DNA from: Phycisphaerales bacterium PN19_bin_20
Lineage (GTDB): Bacteria > Planctomycetota > Phycisphaerae > Phycisphaerales > UBA1924
Direction: 5' to 3'
DNA length: 64,000 nt
Assembly (NCBI GenBank): GCA_021173225.1
Contig: JAJOLK010000006.1
Location: 1-64,000, forward strand
In this document: piece by piece, positions 36,641 to 45,927 of the stretch
Position numbering within the stretch: the first letter of the stretch is position 1
Layout: each line of letters opens with the position of its first letter
The notes under the pieces: model-generated
Seen by the model: the letters and a program-made list of their open reading frames with translations, nothing else
Told to the model about the DNA's origin: nothing
Database searches by the model: none
Made by a program: the position numbers and the translations under genes

Positions 36641-37446
36641 GCACGCCCGATCATGAGTCCGCCAGTCTCGGCTTTCGCCCTTCTGAGCCCTCTGATGGCC
36701 TGCCGCTTTTCGATAGCGCCGGGCAGCCCACGCCTGAAGAGCAGCTTCGCTCGCTGGGCCAGGCGTTATCGCCCGACTTTTCAGCCGCGATACTCTCGCG
36801 CGTCAACCGCGCCACGCCGTTTGCTGATGCGCATCGCCGCCGGACGCGCCGGTGGGCAAGGCTCGTTGGCGGCGCGGCGCTGGTCGGCATGAGCACCGCT
36901 GTGGCCATCGGCGCGATGTGGGCCCCTGAGGCAATGCCCTGGGCAAACCCCGGCGCACGGCCCCTCTCGCGCGCCTTCAGCGAGACCTCAAGCCGCGCGG
37001 CAATGACACTCCGCGCCATCGAACGCACGCCGCAGGCCTTTGAGGCCGCCGTGCTTCTGGGCAGTCCCGGTGGTGACGCCGACGCCTTCATCGATTCACG
37101 CGCCCCGCTGGCCCGCTGGGCCGGGCCGATGCTGCCGATGGCCACAAGCCTTCGTGTTGTGCCCAGTCTCGGCTGGCAAACGCGCGGCTCCCTGATCAAC
37201 GACGACGCAATGTTTGAGCAGGGCGTCGCTGAGCAGACCGTCCGCGTGATCGTGCGCCGGGCCCGCAGCTTGGCTGAGCCGGTCGGTGCCGCCGTCGGCT
37301 CTCGCGTCGGTTCACGTGGTGGACCGCTTGGCGGCTTCGAGCCCGTCGCCTCGCCTGACGCCCATTGCCTGCAGGGTGGCGGGTGCCCGCTGCTTGATGA
37401 GCTGACCGGCGGGGTGCTGGGCGCGCCGCTGAGCGGGCCTCGGTGA
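36637..37446 (+). CDS. Single-TM protein in a sigma-factor operon, possible anti-sigma factor
   Basis: 4-nt overlap with the ECF gene; TM RWARLVGGAALVGMSTAVAIGAMW. Confidence 0.55.
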   Translation: MSTPDHESASLGFRPSEPSDGLPLFDSAGQPTPEEQLRSLGQALSPDFSAAILSRVNRATPFADAHRRRTRRWARLVGGAALVGMSTAVAIGAMWAPEAMPWANPGARPLSRAFSETSSRAAMTLRAIERTPQAFEAAVLLGSPGGDADAFIDSRAPLARWAGPMLPMATSLRVVPSLGWQTRGSLINDDAMFEQGVAEQTVRVIVRRARSLAEPVGAAVGSRVGSRGGPLGGFEPVASPDAHCLQGGGCPLLDELTGGVLGAPLSGPR

Positions 37447-39503
37447 TCATCACCGGGTGCGTGCGTCCCCTACAAAACTTTCGCGCCTGCGCTGGCCCGC
37501 GGCTGACGGCGCGGCCGATGTCGCTCGCACTACCCCGTTGGCCCACTCTGGCCGCGTGGTTCACGCTCGCGGCGTCGCTGATCCTCGCAGGCCCCGCCGT
37601 GGCAGCGGCCACCGCCCACCAGCCCGCACCCGCAGAGAGCGGGCCCACGATCATGTCACTGGCCGAGGGCCTGAGCCTTGACGCCGAGGGCGGCGCGGAG
37701 GTCGAGATCTTGCTGGTAAGTGCCGACCCACTTGCGCTGCGCGCCCAGCTGATCGGCAGTGAGCCCTCGCGCGTGCTGGTCCGCTCCGGATTATTGCGGA
37801 CGTTGGACGCGCCTTGGCAAGACCTGTGCACGGCCATGGGCCGCACGAGCGATGAGCTGCTTGATGAGCTTTTCGCCGGTGGCCTCTGCGTCGTGGGCGT
37901 TCGCGCGACCGCGGCTGAGTCAGCCGGTGAGCGCTGGTGGTGCGCGGTGACGCTGGTCTCGAAAGCCACGGTTGATCGCCTGACCGCGCGCCTTGAGGCT
38001 GCGCCGCGCGGCGTCATTGAGGGCGTCGCAGGCGCGCAGGCCGTGCTCAGCATCGACCGCGGCTCGATGGCCCTGATGGTCCGCCGGCTCGAGCGACCCG
38101 CCGGTGAGCCCGCTGCTGTTGACGGCGGCGACGCCCCGCGCGCAACCCAGCGCAATCACGCGGCGGTGCTTATGTCGGCTCAGACGCCGCCAGCGATCAT
38201 GGCCAAGCTCACCGGCCTGCTAAGCAACCGACCTGCTCAACCATCGCTCCGCCATTCTCCCCCCGTCCTCGTCGGCGCAGATGCGCCTGCCCCGCCCGCC
38301 CCGCCCGCCACTCTTCGCCCAGCAGGATCACTCGGCGCGCTGGCACTCTGGCAGCGGGCCAGGGCGTGGAACGGTCTGGCTGGCCCGCATGGCCGCGTGC
38401 ACGGCTGGTTCAGGGGCGGTCAGCCCGACCACTCGCTGGCGGGTGGGCTGATGGTTCAGGGCGACCGATGGACGCTCCGGAGCATTTCGAGCCACACTTC
38501 TGGGCCGGCAGAGCTCGCGGCCGTCGCGCGCGGGGGTGAGCCGGCCCGCAAACTCTTAGACCCCGGGCTGATCAATCGGCTGATGCCCGAGACGCAACAG
38601 CTCTTCGCGCAGCCAGCTGGCGGCGGCGTGCTGCTGGCCGCTCACGCCGCGTGGCAAGAGCTGCTCTGGCTTGACGCCGGTCGCCGCGAGCTGACGCTCG
38701 GCCCAGTCCCAAGCCGGCCAGTTCCAGGCGGCCCAATCGCTGGCAAAGCGGTCGCTGCTGGCGCGTCGCAGGCCCCGCTTGTGGGCCCGGTGGTCGCGGT
38801 CGTTCGTGCGCCGGCCAGCGGCGGGCACATGAGCGTGCAGCTCGCGGTCCGGTGCGATCAATCGCAGAGCGCCGGCACGCTCGACGCCGTCGGTCTTGCG
38901 CTGCTAAAGGTGCTGCGTGATCGCGCCACGCCTCCGAGCGCTGAGCTGCTCGCGCTCGCCGGCAGTAACGGGCGGCGGGCGGTCCGCGCGCAGCTTCCAC
39001 CGGGCACGACGGGCTTCCCGTGGGTCGGTGATGGGGCCGAGCTGGCCTGGTGGGGCTGGACGGAAGCTGCGGCCCAGGCGGACATTCCACCTGGCGTGCA
39101 ATCGAGCAATGCCTGGTGCGTCTGGCAGGCCACACCCGCGCAGCCGCGAGAGGCACCAGACGGCGGCGGCGTTTGGCCGGGGCCCGAGACGGCCGAAGCC
39201 GCGCTGCGCGGCGCGATCATGCCCGATCCGGCGGGGCTGGCAAACGTGGGGGCAAACGTGGGGGCAAACGTGGGGGCAGAAGTGGGGGCAGAAGTGGGGG
39301 CGGATGTTGCCACCGCGCGGCGATACACCGTTCGGGTGCGCTCAAGCCCGCGCGGGCTGCTCGCGCAGCTACCCCCGGCGCTGGCGCTGATCGGCGCGCA
39401 GGTCTCATCGCTGCACCGGCTCGATCTTGATGCGTGGCTGACTGAAGCTGGGCCCGAGCAGATCCTGCAGCACGTCGAGGTCCGCGTGCTATGGGGCCCA
39501 TAG
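37443..39503 (+). CDS. Secreted or anchored hypothetical protein with an in-frame VGAN/VGAE repeat
   Basis: Overlaps the preceding gene by 4 nt; hydrophobic N-terminus LAAWFTLAASLILAGPAVAAA; repeat NVGANVGANVGAEVGAEVGADV near the C-terminus. Confidence 0.7.
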   Translation: MIITGCVRPLQNFRACAGPRLTARPMSLALPRWPTLAAWFTLAASLILAGPAVAAATAHQPAPAESGPTIMSLAEGLSLDAEGGAEVEILLVSADPLALRAQLIGSEPSRVLVRSGLLRTLDAPWQDLCTAMGRTSDELLDELFAGGLCVVGVRATAAESAGERWWCAVTLVSKATVDRLTARLEAAPRGVIEGVAGAQAVLSIDRGSMALMVRRLERPAGEPAAVDGGDAPRATQRNHAAVLMSAQTPPAIMAKLTGLLSNRPAQPSLRHSPPVLVGADAPAPPAPPATLRPAGSLGALALWQRARAWNGLAGPHGRVHGWFRGGQPDHSLAGGLMVQGDRWTLRSISSHTSGPAELAAVARGGEPARKLLDPGLINRLMPETQQLFAQPAGGGVLLAAHAAWQELLWLDAGRRELTLGPVPSRPVPGGPIAGKAVAAGASQAPLVGPVVAVVRAPASGGHMSVQLAVRCDQSQSAGTLDAVGLALLKVLRDRATPPSAELLALAGSNGRRAVRAQLPPGTTGFPWVGDGAELAWWGWTEAAAQADIPPGVQSSNAWCVWQATPAQPREAPDGGGVWPGPETAEAALRGAIMPDPAGLANVGANVGANVGAEVGAEVGADVATARRYTVRVRSSPRGLLAQLPPALALIGAQVSSLHRLDLDAWLTEAGPEQILQHVEVRVLWGP
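39240..39311 (+). repeat. 12-bp in-frame tandem repeat with G5 runs (G-quadruplex motif)
   Basis: (GCAAACGTGGGG)x3 (GCAGAAGTGGGG)x2 GCGGATGTTGCC; five GGGGG runs separated by 7 nt. Confidence 0.92.
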
Positions 39504-39782
39504 CCGCGGCGGTGGTGGCCCGCGGCCCCTGTTTGGGCCGGCTAAGCACCACAGAACCCCTTGCTTTGCACGCGGAAGCGACAATCGCGCCGTGCGACCC
39601 TAACCTTGGCGTCCTTACGGCGGTCAGGGGCGTGCGTTGAGCCCCCGCGCCGAAGGAGCGGGCCCGGGTTGCCTGCGCACGATGGGGCCGTGAGCCCCGG
39701 TGCGTGGGTTCCAGTCGGGCGGTCTGAGCGTTGATTGCACATTGCGTGCGCGCCCCCGGGGCGGGCACGATCGGGGCCAAGA

Positions 39783-41705
39783 ATGCCGAGTTTTCCTCCA
39801 GAGCGGATCCGCAACGTCGCCATCATCGCCCACGTTGACCACGGCAAAACCAGCCTTGTCGACAAGCTGCTGTTTCAGAGCGGGCAGTTCCGCTCAGGCG
39901 AGCTCGAGAAGCTCCAGGGCGGCCAGCACGGGCTGATCATGGACTCCAACCCCCTCGAGCGCGAGCGCGGGATCACGATCTTCTCCAAGAACTGCGCGGT
40001 CCAGTACGTCCCCGACGGGCAGACCGAGCCGATGCTCATCAACATCATCGACACCCCGGGCCACGCCGACTTCGGCGGCGAGGTTGAGCGCGTTCTCCGC
40101 ATGGCCGACGGCTGCCTGCTGGTGGTTGACGCCTTCGACGGGCCGATGCCGCAGACGCGCTTCGTGCTGGGCAAGGCCCTCGCCGCAGGCCTGCGCCCGG
40201 TGGTGGTGGTCAACAAGTGCGACCGCCAGGGCGCGCGCCCCTCGGCGGTACAAAACGAGGTCTTTGACTTGATGGTCGAGCTGGGTGCCGAAGAGCTGGC
40301 GATGGACTTCCCGATCATCTACGCATCCGCCCGCGAGGGCTGGGCTTACGAAACCGCCGAGCACGCCCTTGAGGCCGCCGACGGGACCCGCAAGGACGGC
40401 GACCTTCGCCCCGTGTTCGAGGCCATCTGCAAGCAGGTACCCGCGCCGCAGGACGACCCCAACAAGCCGCTGGCCATGCTCATTACCACGCTTGACTACT
40501 CCGAGTACGTCGGGCGCATCGGCATCGGGCGCGTCTACTCGGGCAGCATCCGCACCGGCCAGCAGGTCACCAGCGTCAAGCGCGATACCGGCAGCGGGAA
40601 CAAGCAGGTCAACAACCGCGTCGGCAAGCTCTACCGCTTCCAAGGCCTCGGCCGCGTCGAGGCAGACGAGGTCCACGCCGGCGACCTCTGCGCCGTCGTC
40701 GGGCTCGATAGCTGCGACATCGGCGACACCGTGTGCCACCCCGAGCACCCCTCGGCGCTCCCGCCGGTCACCATCGACGAGCCGACCATCACCATGGTCT
40801 TCCGCGTCAACGACTCGCCCTTTGGCGGTCAAGACGGCGACAAAGTCACCAGCCGCCAGATCCGCGAGCGGATCTACCGCGAGGCCGAGACCAACGTCGC
40901 CATGCGCATCGCCCCGGGCCGCTCGGGCGATGAGTTTGCCGTCAGCGGGCGCGGGCTGCTGCACCTGGGCATCCTGCTTGAGACCATGCGCCGCGAGGGC
41001 TTTGAGCTCTCCGTCGGTAAGCCCGAAGTCATCATCAAGGAGATCGACGGCGTCCCGCACGAGCCCATCGAGCAGCTCGTCATCGACGTGCCCCCGCACG
41101 CCGTCGGCTCGGTCATGGAGCTCATCGGCGCGCGACGGGGCGAGCTGAAGAACATGGACAACCGCACCGACACGCTCACGCACCTGTCGTTTGAGATCCC
41201 AGCCAAAGGCATGATCGGCCTGCGCAGCAAGGTCCTGACCGCCACGCAGGGCGAGGGCATCATGCACAGCTCGTTCCTCCGCTTTGCCCCCGCCACGGGC
41301 GAGACGCCCCACCGTCTCCAGGGCGTGCTCATCGCTACCGATCCCGGCGAGGTCACCGGCTACGCGTGCGAACTTGCCTCAGAACGCGGCGTGCTCTTTG
41401 TCGCGCCGGGTGAGAAGGTTTACGTTGGGATGATCGTCGGCGAGCACAACCGCGACAACGACCTGCCCTTCCACATCACGCGCCTCAAGCAGCTTACCAA
41501 CTTTCGTGTCTCGGCCAAGGAAGCCACCGTCGTGCTCAAGGGCCACCGAAAGCTCAGCCTCGAGGCCGCCCTTGAGTACATCGAGGACGATGAGCTCGTC
41601 GAGATCACGCCCAAGACCGTCCGCCTCCGCAAGCGCATCCTTGACGAGAGCATGCGAAAGCGCACCGAGCGGCAAGGGCGCGACAAGGCTACCGCCGGCG
41701 CTTGA
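39783..41705 (+). CDS. typA: Translational GTPase TypA/BipA
   Basis: IRNVAIIAHVDHGKTSLVDKLLFQSG, MDSNPLERERGITIFSKN, INIIDTPGHADFGGEVERVL. Confidence 0.97.
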   Translation: MPSFPPERIRNVAIIAHVDHGKTSLVDKLLFQSGQFRSGELEKLQGGQHGLIMDSNPLERERGITIFSKNCAVQYVPDGQTEPMLINIIDTPGHADFGGEVERVLRMADGCLLVVDAFDGPMPQTRFVLGKALAAGLRPVVVVNKCDRQGARPSAVQNEVFDLMVELGAEELAMDFPIIYASAREGWAYETAEHALEAADGTRKDGDLRPVFEAICKQVPAPQDDPNKPLAMLITTLDYSEYVGRIGIGRVYSGSIRTGQQVTSVKRDTGSGNKQVNNRVGKLYRFQGLGRVEADEVHAGDLCAVVGLDSCDIGDTVCHPEHPSALPPVTIDEPTITMVFRVNDSPFGGQDGDKVTSRQIRERIYREAETNVAMRIAPGRSGDEFAVSGRGLLHLGILLETMRREGFELSVGKPEVIIKEIDGVPHEPIEQLVIDVPPHAVGSVMELIGARRGELKNMDNRTDTLTHLSFEIPAKGMIGLRSKVLTATQGEGIMHSSFLRFAPATGETPHRLQGVLIATDPGEVTGYACELASERGVLFVAPGEKVYVGMIVGEHNRDNDLPFHITRLKQLTNFRVSAKEATVVLKGHRKLSLEAALEYIEDDELVEITPKTVRLRKRILDESMRKRTERQGRDKATAGA

Positions 41706-41776
41706 GCGCCAGGCGCGCGGTTTTGGCCCCCCGGCTTGGCCGCCATCTGTTTCAAGGGAGCTGAAAACCCCAACGC

Positions 41777-42214
41777 TTACGCGCCGCTCGGTCCGGCCTT
41801 TGCGGCACGCGCACTCGGCACGGCCGCTTCGCGCGTAGTCGTCTCTCGCTTGGCCGCAGCACTGCCAGCGGAAGCAGCGGTAGCCGCTTCGCTCGAAGTC
41901 TTGGCCTCTGCCGATCCAGCCTTAGGCTGCGCCCCACCGCCCCACAACCGCGCCAGCCCTTGGGTCAGGCGTGGCCCCAGCAGCGGCAGCGCAATCGGCA
42001 AGAAGCGCGCCAGCACCGCTACCGACGCCAACATCCCAACCCCACCACCTCGGGGACGCCGCAGCAACCCGCCAGCGACCACACCCGCGCCTATCGCGCC
42101 CAGCGGCGCCCAGCGCCGCCACTTGCGCCGCGCCTCGCTCGCCGCTTGCTCTCGCTGAGCGTCCTGCTCAACGGCCCAGACCAGCAGGTTGGCCTTCGCT
42201 TGCTCGACATTCAT
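41777..42214 (-). CDS. Small membrane-associated hypothetical (YqjK-like position)
   Basis: MNVEQAKANLLVWAVEQDAQREQAASEARRKWRRWAPLGAIGAGVVAGGLLRRPRGG; overlaps the stop of the next upstream gene. Confidence 0.6.
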   Translation of the reverse strand: MNVEQAKANLLVWAVEQDAQREQAASEARRKWRRWAPLGAIGAGVVAGGLLRRPRGGGVGMLASVAVLARFLPIALPLLGPRLTQGLARLWGGGAQPKAGSAEAKTSSEAATAASAGSAAAKRETTTREAAVPSARAAKAGPSGA

Positions 42215-42522
42215 CGCCCAAGCCTTTCATAAAACCGCCAGAGCGCCACGGCTGCCAGCGCCAGCAGCGCAAACCCGAGCAGGCCCGAGGCCGCCGTCGC
42301 GCCCCAAGCCCCTTGGATCACCCTGAATGCGCCGACGCCCGCGAGGCCCAGCCCGCCAAGCATCAGCACGACGGCCCCAAACAGCAGAAACGCCGCCACC
42401 CCTAGTTTTGCCAACCCCCTCTGTGCCGAGGCGGCCTCCTCGCGAACTACTCCGCGCAGAGACCGCCCCTCAGCCTCGGCCAAGTTCGCCGCATGTACCA
42501 TCAGCTCCGCAATGCGCTTCAA
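42211..42522 (-). CDS. Phage-holin-like/YqjE superfamily membrane protein
   Basis: LVHAANLAEAEGRSLRGVVREEAASAQRGLAKLGVAAFLLFGAVVLMLGGLGLAGVGAFRVIQGAWGATAASGLLGFALLALAAVALW. Confidence 0.6.
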   Translation of the reverse strand: MKRIAELMVHAANLAEAEGRSLRGVVREEAASAQRGLAKLGVAAFLLFGAVVLMLGGLGLAGVGAFRVIQGAWGATAASGLLGFALLALAAVALWRFYERLGR

Positions 42523-42538
42523 GATTCAACTCCTAACC

Positions 42539-42862
42539 TCAGCTCCGACGACGGAAGATCAGCAGACCAACCAGCAGGCCCACGCCCGCGGCAACCCCAA
42601 GGCTGACCATCGGATTGTCACTGACCTTCTTCGAGACCGCGCTCATGGCCTCCTGCCCCTGACGCTTGGCCGAATCCATTGACCGGCAAGCCGCCTGCTG
42701 CGCCGCAGTCAAACCGCTGCGGGCTGCGTTCGCCGCATCTTGCCCGGCCGCGCTCAGATGCTCCTTGAAATGGTCAACGTGCTCGCCCAAACGAGAGGGC
42801 TCGTCCGCCGACTGCTGGCCGTCATTCCACGTGCCCGCCACGGGGCTTTTGCTCTGCGACAT
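42539..42862 (-). CDS. DUF883 (ElaB/YqjD)-like protein
   Basis: HVDHFKEHLSAAGQDAANAARSGLTAAQQAA...VSKKVSDNPMVSLGVAAGVGLLVGLLIFRRRS. Confidence 0.75.
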   Translation of the reverse strand: MSQSKSPVAGTWNDGQQSADEPSRLGEHVDHFKEHLSAAGQDAANAARSGLTAAQQAACRSMDSAKRQGQEAMSAVSKKVSDNPMVSLGVAAGVGLLVGLLIFRRRS

Positions 42863-42977
42863 TCTAAACTCCTGCTTGTCAGAAGGGTGTTGACTTCGTC
42901 CGCAGCAGGGCCCTTCAAGCACCCGCCGCCGACCCGATACATCCCGTCTCAATCCCGATCCGATCGCTTGCTGCGCT

Positions 42978-43346
42978 TCAGCTCACGGGCTTTACGCGAA
43001 CCTCTACCATGTCGCTCTGCACCTCGCGCCCGTCGATCGAGAGCGCGGCTTTGACGCTGTACGTCCCTGGCTCGTTGAACCGAACCCGAGCGACCCGCCC
43101 GTCCTGCTCAGTTGTCAAGCTGCCAGCGGATGAAGTCCACCGCACCGTCGGGCTGCGCCCGTAGGTGTCACGCGTCCGCGCCGTGAGTGTAACCGTTTCG
43201 CCCGAGACAATGTCGCGTGAGGAGGCCTCGATCCGCACCGAGGCCGGGTTGCGCTGCTCAGCGTCCGTTGACAGTCCGCTGCAACCCGCCAAGAGGCCCA
43301 TCGAGCCGAACCAAACAAACGTCTTAATAGCAATGTTCATCTTCAC
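42978..43346 (-). CDS. Small lipoprotein with an Ig-like/PKD-type domain
   Basis: Lipobox GLLAGC; VSGETVTLTARTRDTYGRSPTVRWTSSAGSL...VRFNEPGTYSVKAALSIDG. Confidence 0.65.
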   Translation of the reverse strand: MKMNIAIKTFVWFGSMGLLAGCSGLSTDAEQRNPASVRIEASSRDIVSGETVTLTARTRDTYGRSPTVRWTSSAGSLTTEQDGRVARVRFNEPGTYSVKAALSIDGREVQSDMVEVRVKPVS

Positions 43347-43445
43347 ACCCTCCTTTTAGACCGCCGTTGATCTTCCACGGCGTGGAGGCGGTGGACCCGG
43401 CCACCGCCACACCACGGTTTGCTTCTCACTCAACCCGGACCGCTC

Positions 43446-43928
43446 TTACTTGTTGTCGCGGTTCTTCTGGCCGGCAGTGTTGGCGGCGTCGGACTCGCGA
43501 GCCTTGTTCCCCGAGCTGTGATCAGCGTTGCCCTGATGCGCGTTGGGCTTGTTCATCCCGGACTGCGACCCGGACGACCCGTAGCCGGAGTTCCCGCTGC
43601 TTGACGAGCCCGACATGCCCGAGTCAGACATGCCCGAGTTCGACTTGCTGGACCCCGAAGTGCTAGAGCCCGTGGCCGCTGCCGACCCGATCCCGGCCTT
43701 GTCAGAGTCGCCGTTTGCCTCGCTGGCGCGGTAGCCAGCGTCGCTCACCGCTGAGCAGGCCTTCGCGCACAGCGCGTCGTCCTTGCAGTGAATCTCGGCC
43801 GAACCGACCTTCACCGAGTCGACGGTCACGCCCGCGACGCCAGCAAGCGCGCCGCGAACCTTCTGCACACACGCCTCGCCCTTCATGCCCTCGACCTGGA
43901 TGTGATGCGCGGTTGTCATTGAGCTCAT
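43446..43928 (-). CDS. Heavy-metal-associated-like domain protein with a Ser/Gly-rich tail
   Basis: IQVEGMKGEACVQKVRGALAGVAGVTVDSVKVGSAEIHCKDDALCAKACSAVSDAGYRA (HMA-like beta-alpha-beta pattern), then SSTSGSSKSNSGMSDSGMSGSSSSGNSGYGSSG. Confidence 0.65.
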   Translation of the reverse strand: MSSMTTAHHIQVEGMKGEACVQKVRGALAGVAGVTVDSVKVGSAEIHCKDDALCAKACSAVSDAGYRASEANGDSDKAGIGSAAATGSSTSGSSKSNSGMSDSGMSGSSSSGNSGYGSSGSQSGMNKPNAHQGNADHSSGNKARESDAANTAGQKNRDNK

Positions 43929-44830
43929 GGTCTATTCCTTCGTGTTGCTTTGCCCTGCCGCGGCCTTGATGCCACGGAACATGATGACGATACGACGGAC
44001 GGGAGCTATGTCCACCGGCCGACCATCGCCCGCGGGTTTTTCGCGGAACGGTCCCTACGTTCAGGCTTCAAATTATCCTCGTGGATGTGCCGTCTCTTGG
44101 GTGTTGGGGTATTCGATCAGGCGTCCGTGCGTTTGGAAAGCCAGTTTCTAACTGAACTCTTCCCGCTTCCGACTCCATGCGCGCCCTCGCCGCGCCTCAC
44201 CTTCGCCCGTCTTGAAGTCGATCCCCTCGCAATTTCGAAGCTGCCGCTCCAGCGCGGCGCGTTCATCCGGGCCCACCGTCCATGACCGTCGAGGACCTTG
44301 GCGGTGCTCTGCCGCCAGTAGTCTTCCTCGACCTTCACCGTGCACTCGCCCGTCACTGCAGCGCTGCAGCGCACCGACAGCCCCAAATCAGCACGCCGGA
44401 TCCACTATGCAAGCTCCGCCGTTGACCGCGCGTAATAGAACAGCGACGCCTTGCTCGTGCCCAAAGAGAACTCAGGATCGCGCCGAACCACCTGCTCGCC
44501 CGTCTCGTTCACGCGTCGGCTCGGGCTCCGGTCGGGCCGACCCCCCGACTCTTCCAAGCTCGTGAGCGCAGTCAATTCCGCACCGGTCGAGGGGGGGCTC
44601 AACCCCGCACTGGGTCGAACGCCATCCGCCCTGAGCGTCAAGTCCAGGCCCGATCAGCGCCTCGACAGCGCGACCATTGCCCCCCAGCACACCCTATCCA
44701 ATGAGCCAAAGACCCCAATCCCTTCCACTCGCGGCAAACCGAGCGCATTCTTCCTCAATTCACTGGCATTTGCCCCGGACCATCGGCACAATGTTCCTGT
44801 GGCGGACTGTCCAAAGCTGGCCAGCCTAGA

Positions 44831-45556
44831 TTGATCCGCCCGAGCAATCGCGCCGCCCACCTGGCGTTGTTCCGTAACCCGGCACGCACGAACCCAAGGA
44901 TCAAACGCTTGAAGAACGCCACCAGAGCCATTCGCTACGCCTTGCCCGCGCAAACTCCCGACCGAACGCCACCCGGAGCCGTGCTCTCGGCTCTTCTGCT
45001 CGCCGGGCTGGTTGTTACCAGCGCCCACGCCGGCGTCGTCTACAACGAGCCGGTCAACGGCGACGTCTCCGATAACCGTCTCGCGCCCACCGCCATCGCT
45101 CTTGCCCTGGGCAATAACTCCTTCTTCGGCGTCATCAGCGGCATCCGACTCGACGACACCATCGACCGCGACTACTTCACCATCACCATCCCCGCAGGCC
45201 AACGCCTCGAGTCCATCACCCTTGACAATTACATCTCCTCCGATCAGGCCGCCTTCATCGGCGTCGCCCCCGGGTCCACTTTCCCCTTCGCCCCCGATGA
45301 CGTCGGCCCCGAAGACCTTCTCGGCTTTGCGCTCTTCGGCGGAGACCTCGTCGGGCAGGACCTCCTGGCCGTCATAGGCATCAACGGCACGGGCTTCACC
45401 GGCGGCCTCGGCGCAGGCACCTATACCTTCTGGGTCCAGCAAATTGGCCCTCCCACTGAGTATTCCCTAAACTTCACGGTCGTTCCCACGCCCGCCGCCG
45501 CCGGATTGCTCGCCCTCGGCGCAATCACCTCGATGAGCCGCCGCCGCCGCCGCTGA
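44831..45556 (+). CDS. Secreted protein with a C-terminal sorting-type tail
   Basis: Signal-like GAVLSALLLAGLVVTSAHAG; tail VPTPAAAGLLALGAITSMSRRRRR. TTG start uncertain. Confidence 0.75.
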   Translation: MIRPSNRAAHLALFRNPARTNPRIKRLKNATRAIRYALPAQTPDRTPPGAVLSALLLAGLVVTSAHAGVVYNEPVNGDVSDNRLAPTAIALALGNNSFFGVISGIRLDDTIDRDYFTITIPAGQRLESITLDNYISSDQAAFIGVAPGSTFPFAPDDVGPEDLLGFALFGGDLVGQDLLAVIGINGTGFTGGLGAGTYTFWVQQIGPPTEYSLNFTVVPTPAAAGLLALGAITSMSRRRRR

Positions 45557-45927
45557 TGAGCGCTCAACCGGCCCCGACGGCGTTTGGCCAAGAATCAGTC
45601 AACACTGCGCAAGGACTTAACCAAGACGGTTCGCCCACTTCGGGCGCGCCGTCGTTCGCGTTCCGCCGCGGGCTAATCGTTCTGTGAAGATGGGCGAGAT
45701 GAGGGTCCGAAGATCTGCAAAAACCTCTCGATCAAGCCCGATTTTTCATCAGATTTCTTGAAACATGGGGTCTAATGACTCATGCTCACGCCTGTGTGGG
45801 GGGTGGGTCCATTCGACCGCTCCGATCACCGGCTCGATCCCTTAGGGGTCAGTCGTCGGGCAGTCCGCGTGGGGCCGCCCGGATCGGTGAGATCGTCGAA
45901 TAACAGCCTTGTTGAAGGAGTGTTTCA

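Noticed and set aside
39894-41312. 472-aa ORF antisense to typA
   Set aside because: Mirror of typA; low-complexity Gly/Val/Asp composition.
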